Positions 1 to 9,985 of a stretch of 64,000 bases of DNA are shown here, piece by piece. The DNA lies in assembly GCA_037974965.1 (NCBI GenBank), contig JBBPFI010000017.1, forward strand, positions 248,001-312,000, given 5' to 3'. Within the stretch, counting starts at the first letter, position 1. Every line of letters starts with the position of its first letter. Source of the stretch: Dacryopinax spathularia. Lineage: Eukaryota; Basidiomycota; Dacrymycetes; Dacrymycetales; Dacrymycetaceae. Under the pieces are notes generated by a model, which was given only the letters and a program-made list of their open reading frames with translations, ran no database searches and was not told the origin of the DNA. Both the position numbers and the translations under genes were made by a program.

Positions 1-1017
1 ATTCACGCTTCGCATGATGTTTACGTCTTTTCTTCGATTTGTTCGTTCGCGCCTCTTCTTGCCTTGTTTCATCATTTGTGCTTTCTCTTATTCCCTTAAC
101 GCCCTACTTCTCTCCCAACTTGGAGACGGAGGGTTATTCTTATTACCAGCTTGCTGGAGGGGTATACCATGGATATGGAGATTCCCCTTGTATCTGAACA
201 CGTAATGATATACAGGAATCCCTGGCCAACGAAGTTGAGCCAGGTCTGTCCAGCAGAAATGGGGCCTTCGGTCAGGGTCTGGTGATGGCCGAGAACGGTG
301 GCGGGCTTGCTTCGAGAAGCGTCTAAGGGAAAGGGGATGACGCGCGTGCGTTCGCGGTGGTCAAGGCTTTATGTCTTGTGTATGTAATGGCCAATCGCTA
401 ATCCCTGTCCGGTCTTCTTGCTCTTCGCTGGTATATTGTGGCCATCGTACTGGCAAGCAAGCGTCATTTGTCGATAGCAAGGAACCGTCATTTGTGAATC
501 GATCCTCCGCTGGCTCAGCGCAAGATGCGGGATGCTTTCATAGAAGAGGAGGTGGACGCGGACGCCGCGGTATTGGGCGGAGATGGAGGAACGGATCTGC
601 TGCGGTGTGTCGTTGGAGAGAACAGTCCGCGCGGTTACGCGGCGCGGTCGGAGATAGCGAAAAGGGAATGCTGGAGGGAGGAAGAGAGGCAACAGGTGGA
701 GCAGGCAGTACAGGCGGGAGACGGGGCAGTGGATGTAGAGCGTATGGTTGCTGAGATAGAGCGGCACGCGATGGAACGCCTGCGGTGGGTTGAGGCCTGG
801 AAGCCATGTGTTTCTGCTGATGTATGTGTAGATCGCTTCGAAACCTACGTGTTACTCGGGTGGGTAGTGAGGATGGTTGCACACTGCCTGATGGAGGCGG
901 TGGGGAGAGGTCGGCTATCGTGACCTGTAAGGGTGTGTTTAGCTGTATATTGTGAACTGTTTCTGACCGTTGCTTTCTATTTGCTCTTCTTCTCGCTGAC
1001 TTGATGTATCGCGGTGT
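1..1017. other. Left flank of the Helitron protein gene, no firm gene
   Basis: No recognised gene. A plus-strand open frame at 525-923 (132 residues, rich in Glu, Asp and Arg, starting MRDAFIEEEVDADAAV) could be an upstream exon of the Helitron gene or a small gene of its own. It matches no family I know. The Helitron 5' end (expected to begin TC) should lie somewhere in or before this stretch but has no diagnostic sequence that can be read by eye. Confidence 0.3.
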
Positions 1018-1089
1018 TTGCTCGTTGCGGTATCCGTTCCGGGGGCATCGGCGTGGCTTTCGGTATTGGCTGCCGTGGTTCGGTGCCAT

Positions 1090-4000
1090 ATGGTCGCCGT
1101 GGCTTTTGACGTGGACCCGTATGATGCTGTTACGTTGATGTTGGTGTCGATGTCGATGTCGATGTCGATGTCGATGTCGATGTCGTTCATTGCGTTCCTG
1201 ATGATGATGTTGGACTGGCTCTGGATGGCGACGTCTTTGCGCCGTCTTGGTTTCCGTCTGCGTAACGTGTGCTTGTTTGGTGGTGGTGTTCGTCTCGCTT
1301 GGCCCGGGGGTTTTGGGTGTTGGGGGACAGCCTCATTGTCACAGGACGTCAGGATCTCAGAATTGGTGGGTTGTGATCAGTTGAGCGTGCCAGGGGTTGG
1401 GGCCTGTAGTCTTGTCACTGTTGCAGAGTTGGTGGATCTATATCGATTCGAAGGAGTGTGTTGGTCGGAGGAGGAGGCAGTGGAGCGGCATTGGTATGCG
1501 AGGGATGGCGTAGTTCTCCTGCGCGGGACGAGCGTTGGTTTCTTGGTTGGGCAGTTCCCGTATTTCACGAAGGCGGACCTTCGTGAGCTGTGTGGGGCGC
1601 ACGGGTTGCGTTGTAGGCATAAGAGTCTCCGAAAGGAGGCGATTAGAGAGGTTCTTGTGAGTCATAATTGTATTGGGCTATGTCGGACGGGAGCGCTGTA
1701 TGCGTTCCGTGCGGTACGGGTACAGCGAATGGCAAAATACGGCGGGATAGAGGGGAAAAGAGGGTGGAAACGCATGTCAGGAAGAGAGGAGGATGTTCGC
1801 GATGGCAGGGAGAAAAGAGCCAGACTTCGTGAAGCGAGTGTGGAGGGAGAGAGTTACGCATTCCCCCCGGCCATTGACGAGGTACTGGTGAGAGAGATCA
1901 TCGCCGAGTACCAAGCAAAGACCCAGCCGTCGTTTCTCGAGGAGGTGCCGTGTGGATGTTGCGGTGAAAGGGTTGGTCGAGGGATTGTGTGTTGTGTGCC
2001 GGTAGAGGATATTCCCTTTAAGTTGTTGGCACCTGATTCGGAGTTCCCGGAGCATTTGTATCCTAAGACCTACTCAATTGAGGCCTATGACGGGGCTTTT
2101 TTGCACCCAATGGCATTGTCAAATGTTGAGAGAAAGGAGGGTGAGATGATGTTGTGTGAGAGTTGCAGGAAGGAATTGGTGCTGGGAAAGCGTATGCCGC
2201 GGTTGGCATTATGCAATAGATTTTACTATGGGTATGAGCACTTGCCGGTGGCTGTAAACGAAGCCTTTAAGAAGTGTACGTTCGTTGACTTGCGATTGAT
2301 TGCGAGGTATACCGCGAGTAACATATGTTATGCATATAAGGACGATGAGCAGAAGGGAGGCTTGTTCCGTCGGTCGGTGGCTGGAGCTCAAAGGTTTTGT
2401 CGGGGCAACACTATTATTTTACCACGGGACCATACGCGGCTTGAAGAAGTCCTTCCTCCTTCGGTAAATACCCTAAAGTCGGCGTTTGCGACGGTTTTTG
2501 CGAATGCCGAGGGGATAGATGATCAGGCTCTGCGGAGGTTGGCTCCCTTGAAGGCGTCGGCGAATCGGGTGCGACTTCTCATAGGCTTCCTGCTTGAGTA
2601 CAACGCGGGATATGGAGAGGGGCCTGGAGGAGAGTCGGCAGTTAGCTTCAGCGAAAAGAACCTCCAGGATATATTTGGGGATAAGGCGAAGGGACGAGAG
2701 CCACAACAAGAGTACTATGAGCAAGAGGATGATGTGGAGGTACTACCTTCCTGTATAGAGATTGGTCGTTTGCAAGGTCAAGCGCTGGAGATGGAGTCTG
2801 ACGTCGTCGGTCGGAACGAACTTGAATATGGGGTGGATGGCGGCGCGGAGTTTTATATGGAAGCGTGTGGTTTCGTGCAAGGGGACGTGTCCAGCCAGAA
2901 GTATCAGGCAATGAAGGCGGAGTGCCTGCACCACTGCCTTTCGGGTCGACCGTTCCTTCTGAGCAGGAGTGGTTCATCCCCAGTGAAGGATCGCGGAAAC
3001 CACTTGTTGCTTGGTGGTATGTTTCCCCACCTGGATCCTTTCAACGTGGGAGGATTTGACCACCCGGCTCGAAGACGGCCGGTCGACATGGCCACCCAGG
3101 TGGCTCATTTACTGAACTTGTACGATGGACCGTTCGAAAAGGATGCTCAGTTTGCGTTCGTGTGCCACAATATTTTGCAGAAGAGGAGGACTATGAAAGA
3201 GGCTTTCTTTCGAGTGCGTCAGGCTGAGGTTGACAAGTTGATCGCGGATCTGAGCCGCGTGCGCGTTTCGGTTTTCAGTGATATGGCTAGAAAGATGGAG
3301 AGCGATCCGAGCTATCGGCCTGTTGGGGACAGTGAGTGTACCGCTGTCAGAGTGTTACGACGCTTGACGATGATACAAAGGGATGTTCCTGGTTCGAACG
3401 GATATAAACAAGCGAGGAGGAACGAAATCCGAGCGCTGATACAATGGCTAGGCGCACCGGCTTTGTATTTAACAATAACGCCAACCGACGTTGAAAGTGC
3501 CCTGGTCCGTCTGCTGGCTGGGGAGGACGGTGATCCCGTGTTATGGTGGCATGGGGGTGAGACTTACGCATCAAAGATGCAGAGAGCCGCGAGGGTTGCT
3601 CGGAATCCAGGGGCCGCCGCGCGCTCGTTCCACGGAACCATGGAGAGGTTTCGTGACGTGATTCTGAGATGCGGCAGGGGCGAGGGATTGTTTGGAGAGT
3701 GTACGGGGTTGTATGGAATGGTGGAGGCGCAAGGCAGGGGGACGCTGCATTGTCATATGCTAATATGGCTGAAGGGTCATCCGAGTCCGCAGGAACTGAG
3801 AGATCGTATGGACCGAGACATCCCTTGGAAGCAGCGGATGTTGTCCTGGTTGGAGAGGCACATATATAGCCATGTGCCAGGAGTGGACGAGGTGGTGGCA
3901 GAGCCAGACGGACCGCTGGGGAAGCCAAAGCGGAAGGGCGGTGAAGTTAATCCGTGCACGTTGCCTGGGCCGGCAATCGCTGGAATGGATAGAGCACAAT

Positions 4001-7000
4001 TTGCAGACGCGTTCAGAGCGCACGTGAAGGCTTTGGTAGAGGAAGTGAACTGGCACGAGCACAAGTCTACATGTTTCTCGCGCCTCAGACCTGGTGAGGC
4101 GAAAGGCGATGCGACGTGTCGAATGAGGATAGACGGTAGTACTCGAGGTAAGACGGAAGTAGATCCTGAAACTGGTTCGATTCTGTTGCGGAGATTGCAT
4201 CCGAGAATCAATGAGTACAATGACGTAATAATGTTCCTTCTGAAGTGCAATATGGACATCCAGTTTATTGGGTCTGGGGAGGAGGCGAAGGCGGCTATCT
4301 ACTATATTACCGATTATATATCCAAACCAAGTTTGCCAACCCATGTTGGGATGTCGGCTTTGGGTCTTGCTCTTCAGACGAATGCCGATCTTTCGTGCGT
4401 GAGTCAGGGCAGGGAGAGCAGATCTGTGTTGAATCGGTTGGTGAACAAGATGATGGGTTGCCAGGAAATGTCCCATCAGCAGGTGATGAGCTATTACGTT
4501 GGAGGAGGGGATGTATATGCGTTGCACCGTTTCAAAAGTTTGCATTGGGGAACGTTCGACCGGCTCGTTACGAAATTGGAGAAGGATAGGAAGGTGAGGC
4601 CGCTGGGACGGCTTGGAAGTGTTATATCGGCGTCAGATGTGGCGGAAGGAGATAGTACCGGTGTTGGGAGGAATAACCAGGAGGAGGGGTTAGGCGTGAA
4701 TAACGTGGACGAGGATGGGGAGGATTTAACAGGGATGGAACAAGCGCCATCGGATGAGAACGGAGCCGGGGTTGCTGCGGAGGCCATTTTGTCGTTCGAC
4801 AGGGAACAAGTTACTGCGGGGAATCAGGAGCAGGATTATGTCTTCAGGCCCAGCGACGGCGAATTTGAGGGGTTGTGCTTGTATGATTTCGTTAGTCATG
4901 TACACAAAGAGGTCGGGGGAGAGGCGGGACGATACGCTCGAGATGCGAGGCCGTGTGCAGTAGGTCGCGAGGCGGCAGCTGCGAAAAAGGGCAGGCCACG
5001 TCTGCCCCGGGGGCAATTTCTGCCAGGGCATCCTCAGTGGCAGAGTCACAGGCTGCGGTTGAGTACTGCAGGTGCGGTGCCGGTGGTTCTGGGGCCGTCC
5101 CTTCCGCTCCGTGGTCGGACAGGTGCTGAGGATGAGGATTGGTGTCGGGCAATGATGATCCTGTTCAAGCCATGGAGGGGCCTTGATGACCTTGTGGAGG
5201 TAGGCCAGACATGGAGTAGTGCCTTTGACAGTACGCGGTTCGAAGATGCACATTTGAAAATTATGCGCAATATCGGCGTTTTGCAAGAGTGCCGTTCGGC
5301 GAGGGATCGGTCTGCCGGACGGCGGTCCAGGGTGGTGGGAAACGATACATGGGGTCACGAGTCCGATGGAGGCGATGATGCGCTTGTCGTGGAGGAAGAG
5401 GTGAACAACGAGAGGGAGGCGAGGCGTCGCGCCGCTGTGTCACAGGTTGCCTTATCGTACGGATCTTGCTTGGATCATGTGAGTTGCAATGGTGACGGCA
5501 GAGGGACTGGGGACCTAGTGACTATGGGCGTGAAGGAGGGAGACCCGAAGGAGAAGCGGCTAATGGGGCAACTGACTGTTGTGATGAGTGAGTTAAGGCG
5601 ACAGCGAAGACCAGCGATTGCAAGTGTGCAGATACCTTCATCGGCCGTCGTTTGGGAAGGCAGTTCAACAAGACCGCCCGAGCTATTAGTGGAGAGGAGT
5701 GTCGGAGCGGGTAGTGGGTGGGTTGGCGGAGCGGATCTCGACTTGTCCGCGGAGTGTATCGGGCAGGCGCAGTCCGATGACGTGTTGGAGAGTGTTATGA
5801 ACGCCTTCTCGATGTCGGGTAATGGTGAACAGCGTGCTGTGCTGAGGACGGTGGGGGAGCATATGTTGAATTGCTGCACTACTCAGCTGTTGATGTACGT
5901 GTCCGGGGTGGGCGGAACAGGTAAGAGTCATGTGATCAATGCGTTGGTTGCGTTGTTTGAGAAAGTGGGAAGAAATCGGAGCTTGATGCTGAGCGCACCA
6001 ACAGGGGCTGCCGCGATTTTGATAAACGGTTATACCATACACGCGTTGACGCTTTTGCCCAAGTCTCAGGGGCGCGTCAACCTAGAGACGTTAGAACCGA
6101 TATGGCGTGAAGTGGAGTATTTGGTGATTGACGAGGTATCGATGGTTTCGGCCGTTTTGCTAGCACAGATCTCCGAGCGCTTGTGCATGGCCAAGGGCGT
6201 GTCGGGCGTACCATTCGGTGGACTGAACGTGGTCTTTTTTGGTGATTTCGGTCAACTAAATCCAGTACGACAGCCGTGTTTGTACTCTCACAAGTTGACT
6301 AGTAATGTAGCGTTCACGACGGCCCAGTCTGTGTATGGGCAACTTGCATTGAGAGGCGCGATGCTGTGGAGGCAAATCAACTGTGTCGTGACCTTGAAGA
6401 AAAGCATGCGTCACAAGGGTGATGTGAGGTGGTCTAATTTGTTGTCCCGAGTAAGATTGGGTGAGGCGTGGACGGGGTTGCGACCGCACAGTGCGCAGCA
6501 GCGCGGTGTAGGGGAGAATTACGTTCGGGGTGATTACGAGGTGCTCCAAAGTCGGCTCGCGACACGTTTGTTTCAGGAAGATCCTTCGGTAGTCGCTGGT
6601 TTCGAAGACGCTCCCGTGATTACTTGTACGAAGGACTTGCGGGATGAACTCAATGTGGTCCTCTCTAGGCGGCACAGCGAACGTCTCGACCAGGAATACA
6701 TAGTATACCATGCGACGGATCGTTACGCTGGCGGAGAGGAAGTGCCGAGAGAAATGCAAGCGTCCGTGTGGAGTACGTCGTCGTCGAAGACGGGCGATGC
6801 CTTGGGCATATTGCCTCTATTCTTGGGCATGCGAGTGATGGTGACTGAGAATGTGGCTATATCCATGAACATTGTCAATGGTGCGGAGGGAGAGATAGTA
6901 GGGTTGAGGTTTAGCCAGGACTCCGAGGGCCGACGAGTGGCACAAGTCGCGTTTGTCAGGGTGAAGGGTTGCGGTTTGGTGCATCCTGCTTTGCCGGTTG

Positions 7001-7380
7001 ACGTAGTTCCGATTATGCCAGTGCGGTCTTCGTTCAGGTGGGTGGGACAGAACGGACGAGAGTATCAGATATCCAGGAGACAATTGCCTATTTTGCCCGC
7101 GTACTCGTATACTGATTACAAGAGCCAGGGTCGGTCGTTGCGTCTTGCCGTTTTAGACCTCGCCAGTTGTCGGTCGTTGGCGAGCATGTATGTCATGCTA
7201 TCTCGCGTACCGTCTCTCCAGGGTGTGCTAATTCTGAGGGGTTTTACGCCGCGTTATCTACACGCGCGGATGGATCCCGCTCTGAGGGTTGAGCTTGCGA
7301 GGTTGTCTTCGATTGAAGCCATAACGTTTCCCGGTGGATCAGACATGTCGGATAACACATCTCATGGTTTGCGTAACTAA
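1090..7380 (+). CDS. Helitron RepHel protein (HUH Rep endonuclease plus PIF1-like helicase)
   Basis: This is the predicted transposase of the Helitron. It would nick single strands through a phosphotyrosine link and unwind DNA for rolling-circle transfer. Counting residue 1 at 1018, a SAP-like segment (FTKADLRELCGAHGL) lies near residue 185. A cysteine-rich Helitron N-terminal region (CGCCGERV, then LCESCRKEL) follows. Rep motif 1 reads LYLTITPTDV. The HUH motif is LHCHML (residues 911 and 913), and the tyrosine pair is YITDY (1096 and 1100). Helicase motifs follow in order: Walker A SGVGGTGKS (1629-1637), Ia APTGAAA, II LVIDEVSM, III FFGDFGQLNP and VI TDYKSQGRSL. The frame stays open upstream to 1018. 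The first ATG is at 1090, but the low-complexity N-terminus makes a later start or an upstream exon possible. No stop or frameshift is seen. Confidence 0.9.
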   Translation: MVAVAFDVDPYDAVTLMLVSMSMSMSMSMSMSFIAFLMMMLDWLWMATSLRRLGFRLRNVCLFGGGVRLAWPGGFGCWGTASLSQDVRISELVGCDQLSVPGVGACSLVTVAELVDLYRFEGVCWSEEEAVERHWYARDGVVLLRGTSVGFLVGQFPYFTKADLRELCGAHGLRCRHKSLRKEAIREVLVSHNCIGLCRTGALYAFRAVRVQRMAKYGGIEGKRGWKRMSGREEDVRDGREKRARLREASVEGESYAFPPAIDEVLVREIIAEYQAKTQPSFLEEVPCGCCGERVGRGIVCCVPVEDIPFKLLAPDSEFPEHLYPKTYSIEAYDGAFLHPMALSNVERKEGEMMLCESCRKELVLGKRMPRLALCNRFYYGYEHLPVAVNEAFKKCTFVDLRLIARYTASNICYAYKDDEQKGGLFRRSVAGAQRFCRGNTIILPRDHTRLEEVLPPSVNTLKSAFATVFANAEGIDDQALRRLAPLKASANRVRLLIGFLLEYNAGYGEGPGGESAVSFSEKNLQDIFGDKAKGREPQQEYYEQEDDVEVLPSCIEIGRLQGQALEMESDVVGRNELEYGVDGGAEFYMEACGFVQGDVSSQKYQAMKAECLHHCLSGRPFLLSRSGSSPVKDRGNHLLLGGMFPHLDPFNVGGFDHPARRRPVDMATQVAHLLNLYDGPFEKDAQFAFVCHNILQKRRTMKEAFFRVRQAEVDKLIADLSRVRVSVFSDMARKMESDPSYRPVGDSECTAVRVLRRLTMIQRDVPGSNGYKQARRNEIRALIQWLGAPALYLTITPTDVESALVRLLAGEDGDPVLWWHGGETYASKMQRAARVARNPGAAARSFHGTMERFRDVILRCGRGEGLFGECTGLYGMVEAQGRGTLHCHMLIWLKGHPSPQELRDRMDRDIPWKQRMLSWLERHIYSHVPGVDEVVAEPDGPLGKPKRKGGEVNPCTLPGPAIAGMDRAQFADAFRAHVKALVEEVNWHEHKSTCFSRLRPGEAKGDATCRMRIDGSTRGKTEVDPETGSILLRRLHPRINEYNDVIMFLLKCNMDIQFIGSGEEAKAAIYYITDYISKPSLPTHVGMSALGLALQTNADLSCVSQGRESRSVLNRLVNKMMGCQEMSHQQVMSYYVGGGDVYALHRFKSLHWGTFDRLVTKLEKDRKVRPLGRLGSVISASDVAEGDSTGVGRNNQEEGLGVNNVDEDGEDLTGMEQAPSDENGAGVAAEAILSFDREQVTAGNQEQDYVFRPSDGEFEGLCLYDFVSHVHKEVGGEAGRYARDARPCAVGREAAAAKKGRPRLPRGQFLPGHPQWQSHRLRLSTAGAVPVVLGPSLPLRGRTGAEDEDWCRAMMILFKPWRGLDDLVEVGQTWSSAFDSTRFEDAHLKIMRNIGVLQECRSARDRSAGRRSRVVGNDTWGHESDGGDDALVVEEEVNNEREARRRAAVSQVALSYGSCLDHVSCNGDGRGTGDLVTMGVKEGDPKEKRLMGQLTVVMSELRRQRRPAIASVQIPSSAVVWEGSSTRPPELLVERSVGAGSGWVGGADLDLSAECIGQAQSDDVLESVMNAFSMSGNGEQRAVLRTVGEHMLNCCTTQLLMYVSGVGGTGKSHVINALVALFEKVGRNRSLMLSAPTGAAAILINGYTIHALTLLPKSQGRVNLETLEPIWREVEYLVIDEVSMVSAVLLAQISERLCMAKGVSGVPFGGLNVVFFGDFGQLNPVRQPCLYSHKLTSNVAFTTAQSVYGQLALRGAMLWRQINCVVTLKKSMRHKGDVRWSNLLSRVRLGEAWTGLRPHSAQQRGVGENYVRGDYEVLQSRLATRLFQEDPSVVAGFEDAPVITCTKDLRDELNVVLSRRHSERLDQEYIVYHATDRYAGGEEVPREMQASVWSTSSSKTGDALGILPLFLGMRVMVTENVAISMNIVNGAEGEIVGLRFSQDSEGRRVAQVAFVRVKGCGLVHPALPVDVVPIMPVRSSFRWVGQNGREYQISRRQLPILPAYSYTDYKSQGRSLRLAVLDLASCRSLASMYVMLSRVPSLQGVLILRGFTPRYLHARMDPALRVELARLSSIEAITFPGGSDMSDNTSHGLRN
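1146..1185 (+). repeat. Hexanucleotide microsatellite (TCGATG)n inside the Helitron reading frame
   Basis: Six perfect TCGATG units lie in the 5' part of the open frame and would encode alternating Ser-Met residues. The unit length is a multiple of three, so copy changes keep the frame. The strange product suggests that this part of the frame is untranslated or only weakly constrained. Confidence 0.85.
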
Positions 7381-7477
7381 GGTACATGGGCCTCTTTCTA
7401 TGTGCGTCAGGATAATTTTTCGTGCGGATTGTCTAGAGGGAAACGTTTGTGTGAGAGGGAGCGGGGTTCGTGGGATT

Positions 7478-7503
7478 TGATCGTGGTGGAATCACCGGGA
7501 TCA
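7478..7503. other. Imperfect palindrome, candidate Helitron 3' subterminal hairpin
   Basis: TGATC at 7478-7482 pairs with GATCA at 7499-7503. Inside that, GGTG pairs with CACC, giving a stem of about ten pairs with one mismatch, one G-T pair and a tiny loop. It sits about 100 bp after the stop codon of the Rep-helicase gene, where a Helitron terminator hairpin is expected. No CTRR follows within the usual 10-12 bp, so it may be an internal structure or a transcription terminator instead. Confidence 0.4.
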
Positions 7504-7609
7504 GAACATTGGGTTGAGGGAGATGGTGTAAGGCCCTGTTGTAATGCTGGTGGGATAGTGGCATAGTGGGATAGTGAGATGTGAAAAGGTTGTTGCTGCG
7601 CCGGATAAC

Positions 7610-9167
7610 TTAACGCGTGGAATCAGCGGGAATCTGGCGAGTATATGAGTTGGACCGTTCGAAATAAGGACGGGAAACTTACGTTCGAATGAACAGGACG
7701 CATTTGCGTGTCAGCCGGAGAGGTTGCAGAACCCTCTAGAGCGTGTGTCAGGTGGTCATCATCGATATCTAGGATGGTGTCCAGGACGACCGGGGGGAAT
7801 AGAGCAACAGATTGATTCGTCACGTCGGGGGGTTGCATTCCGTTCTCGGCCTGTGGCGTGGTCCCGGTGAGAGGATGAGGAAATGCGGTGCTATCGTCAT
7901 GCGCGGAGTCGATGGTATCCAGTTTGTCGGCATCTTCGATAGGGTCTTCATCCATGTACCATTCCTTTATCTCAGGTGTGGCGTGGAATCGCTTGGGCGG
8001 CTCGCAGTGGGGCGGGTCTGTAGCGATGACGCACAAGAACTTCCAGACATGGTTTCCCGCGTTGTCGATGGCATCGGAATGGATCTGTATAGCGAGAGGT
8101 GCTGGAGGGCTGGTAAAGTGGAGAGTCGCGGCCCGCTTCAAGGAGGAGCAGCAGTCCATGGTGGCCTATACAGCTGTGAGCTGGGGCATGTCACGAGGTG
8201 TGCTGTGCTCACCTCGAATTCAAGAACGTGGAAGTTCAGCGACGTCTCTGGCGTACCGCTGTACTCGAGGAAGTCGTCGGCGTGGATGGAGACGGCCGCC
8301 GATACATCTCCTTCCATTGAGACGTGAGTTTATTCTTAGGGTGCACGGGTTGAGGGTACAGAACGCACTAGTAGCGGTGGAGAATATAAGCTCGTTGTCG
8401 TAGACCCAGAGTTGAACTTGTCCGTCGGCTTTGGAGGCGAAGGGTTTCAAGTGTTTGTTGATGATATTCATGCTGCGGTGGTTAGCAACGATGGTTTGTC
8501 TTGGCCCTTCACTGGCAAGATGAGCTTCTGGGTAGACGTGGTAATTGTCGGATTGAAGCACCGGGGTGCACCAAGTCTTGCGGACTCCTAGGAGGATGTT
8601 GACATGAGTGCGTATCCAAATGAAAGGTATATGCGGTATGGGCGCGCACCATGTTCGCAAATCAGGCGTACGAGGAAACGCCATTCGATGCTGTTGGGAT
8701 CTGCTTCGTCATCGGAGTCATCGCTACTGTTGGGCGCGGATCGTGGCTTGTTGGGGTAATCGATGGAGATTCTAATAGCGAGCACGCTAGAGGACGGAGC
8801 GGTTGCGATCCTGAGTGGATGCAGGAATAGTTTCGCCGGAACTGATCCGATATACTCGTTTTGCGATCCTACAGGATGGCCGTGATATGACTCGAAAAAG
8901 TTCTTGTTGAGGGTCAACCCTGCCCAGCCGGTCTTGCTGATGTTCGTGGTTGAGAGGAGGAGCTGTGTGCGGGGATCGGAACAAGAAACGTTTACGAGGG
9001 AGGGTCGGACGTACTTGGTCCGCTCCGACAGTGAAGTCCACTAGTGGGTCATATGCCGACAGGCTTTTGAGTACGGGACAGAGGACTGAGTTGATGAGGA
9101 GGGGAGGATGGAATCGTGCATATATGCTCTTACCCTTCGCGGCATCGATCGTGATGCTGGCTTCCAT
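7610..9167 (-). CDS. rad9: Rad9-like DNA-damage checkpoint clamp subunit, six exons
   Basis: The likely role is as the Rad9 subunit of the nuclear Rad9-Hus1-Rad1 ring, which marks DNA damage for checkpoint kinases. Exons 9015-9167, 8650-8962, 8369-8587, 8213-8310, 7683-8165 and 7610-7633 join in frame at five GT-AG introns of 46-62 nt, giving 429 residues, close to the fungal Rad9 size. Family resemblance is seen in RLICEHGVRKTW, then VANHRSMNIINKHLKPF with WVYDNELIFSTAT, and in the second PCNA-like lobe VSIHADDF, NFHVLEFEA and APLAIQIHSD. The tail is acidic. The last donor, GTAAGT, is a perfect consensus and decides the short C-terminus. The start is the first ATG of a clean frame. The assignment rests on pattern memory of the family, not on an alignment. 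The Helitron 3' end lies just beyond the stop. Confidence 0.72.
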
Positions 9168-9985
9168 GCTGGGGGTACGCGATCAGTATGCATGCATAAG
9201 TGGAGACGAGCGGACGGATATCCGTCAAGTTAAAGATGCTTACTTCGTGAACGTGTTACTGTATGTGTTATGAGGGAAACGGCGGTCGTGGTAGCTTGGA
9301 AGGAGGAGGAGTGCTCATCGTTGGTTTATATAATGTTGCGCCGTTGGCTAAAGCGCGTCGGCGAAGCGGAGTTCGCATCGGAGTTTTCTGCATCGCCGCG
9401 CGCATTTCCGGGTCGCTGTTCTCCGCCGACGCGTCGGGGGCGCGTTTCGATGGGTCTGAGGCGTTCTAGATTTTTGTATGCTTGGGCTGAAAGGATGTCG
9501 ATGCGGGCGTGCCCGAGTCCGGAGGTCGTAAGCAATGGCCGGAAAAGTGCCGGAGCAGGGGGGTGAAAGTGAGAATGTGATGTCCAAGACTTATTTGGAA
9601 CGCGTCGGTATTTGGAAGCTCGAGATGTGGTAAGATACTTTGCTCGAGGGACATGTGTCGATACAGCGACGAGGCACTTACTGTTCGCTCGAGGATTATG
9701 GTGCTATCACTCAGGGTTCTTCATTGTTGCTGCCCGTATCCTAAGGAAGCGCGTGGCAGTGCAAGGAAACGAGAAGGGGGGAAACGCGGCGTTTCCGCGT
9801 ATGGTTGCGTCTTGCCTTTAAGGTGTGGCTGGGAGTAGACGGCAGTGTCGCCTCGCAGGCGGTTTGGTGTGCGGTTCAGTCAGGATCTTTCTCGCGGCTA
9901 TTCTCATCACCGGATATCTGCTCGTTCGTGAAGCCTGTGCAAGTGTGTCTGTTCTGCGCGGTCATTGTTCCTCACCGCTTGGATC
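9168..9985. other. Gap upstream of RAD9-like gene
   Basis: Only short overlapping frames are seen, none with family resemblance or a convincing splice chain. It probably holds the RAD9-like promoter (minus) and the promoter or early exons of the plus-strand gene that begins near 9986. Confidence 0.4.

Larger units (their letters stand above)
1018..7503 (+). mobile_element. Helitron (rolling-circle DNA transposon), apparently with intact protein
   Basis: The body is defined by a Rep-helicase gene read left to right. Helitrons have no terminal inverted repeats. They usually start TC, end CTRR and carry a hairpin just inside the 3' end. Downstream of the stop codon there is one good palindrome (7478-7503), but no CTRR at the expected distance, so both borders here are provisional. 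The minus-strand RAD9-like gene ends at 7610, so the 3' terminus must fall between about 7381 and 7610 unless the element runs into that gene. The unbroken 2,000-codon reading frame suggests a young or still active copy. Confidence 0.8.

Noticed and set aside
939-1190. Minus-strand open frame with an Asp-Ile run
   Set aside because: It is the reverse reading of the TCGATG microsatellite within the Helitron frame.
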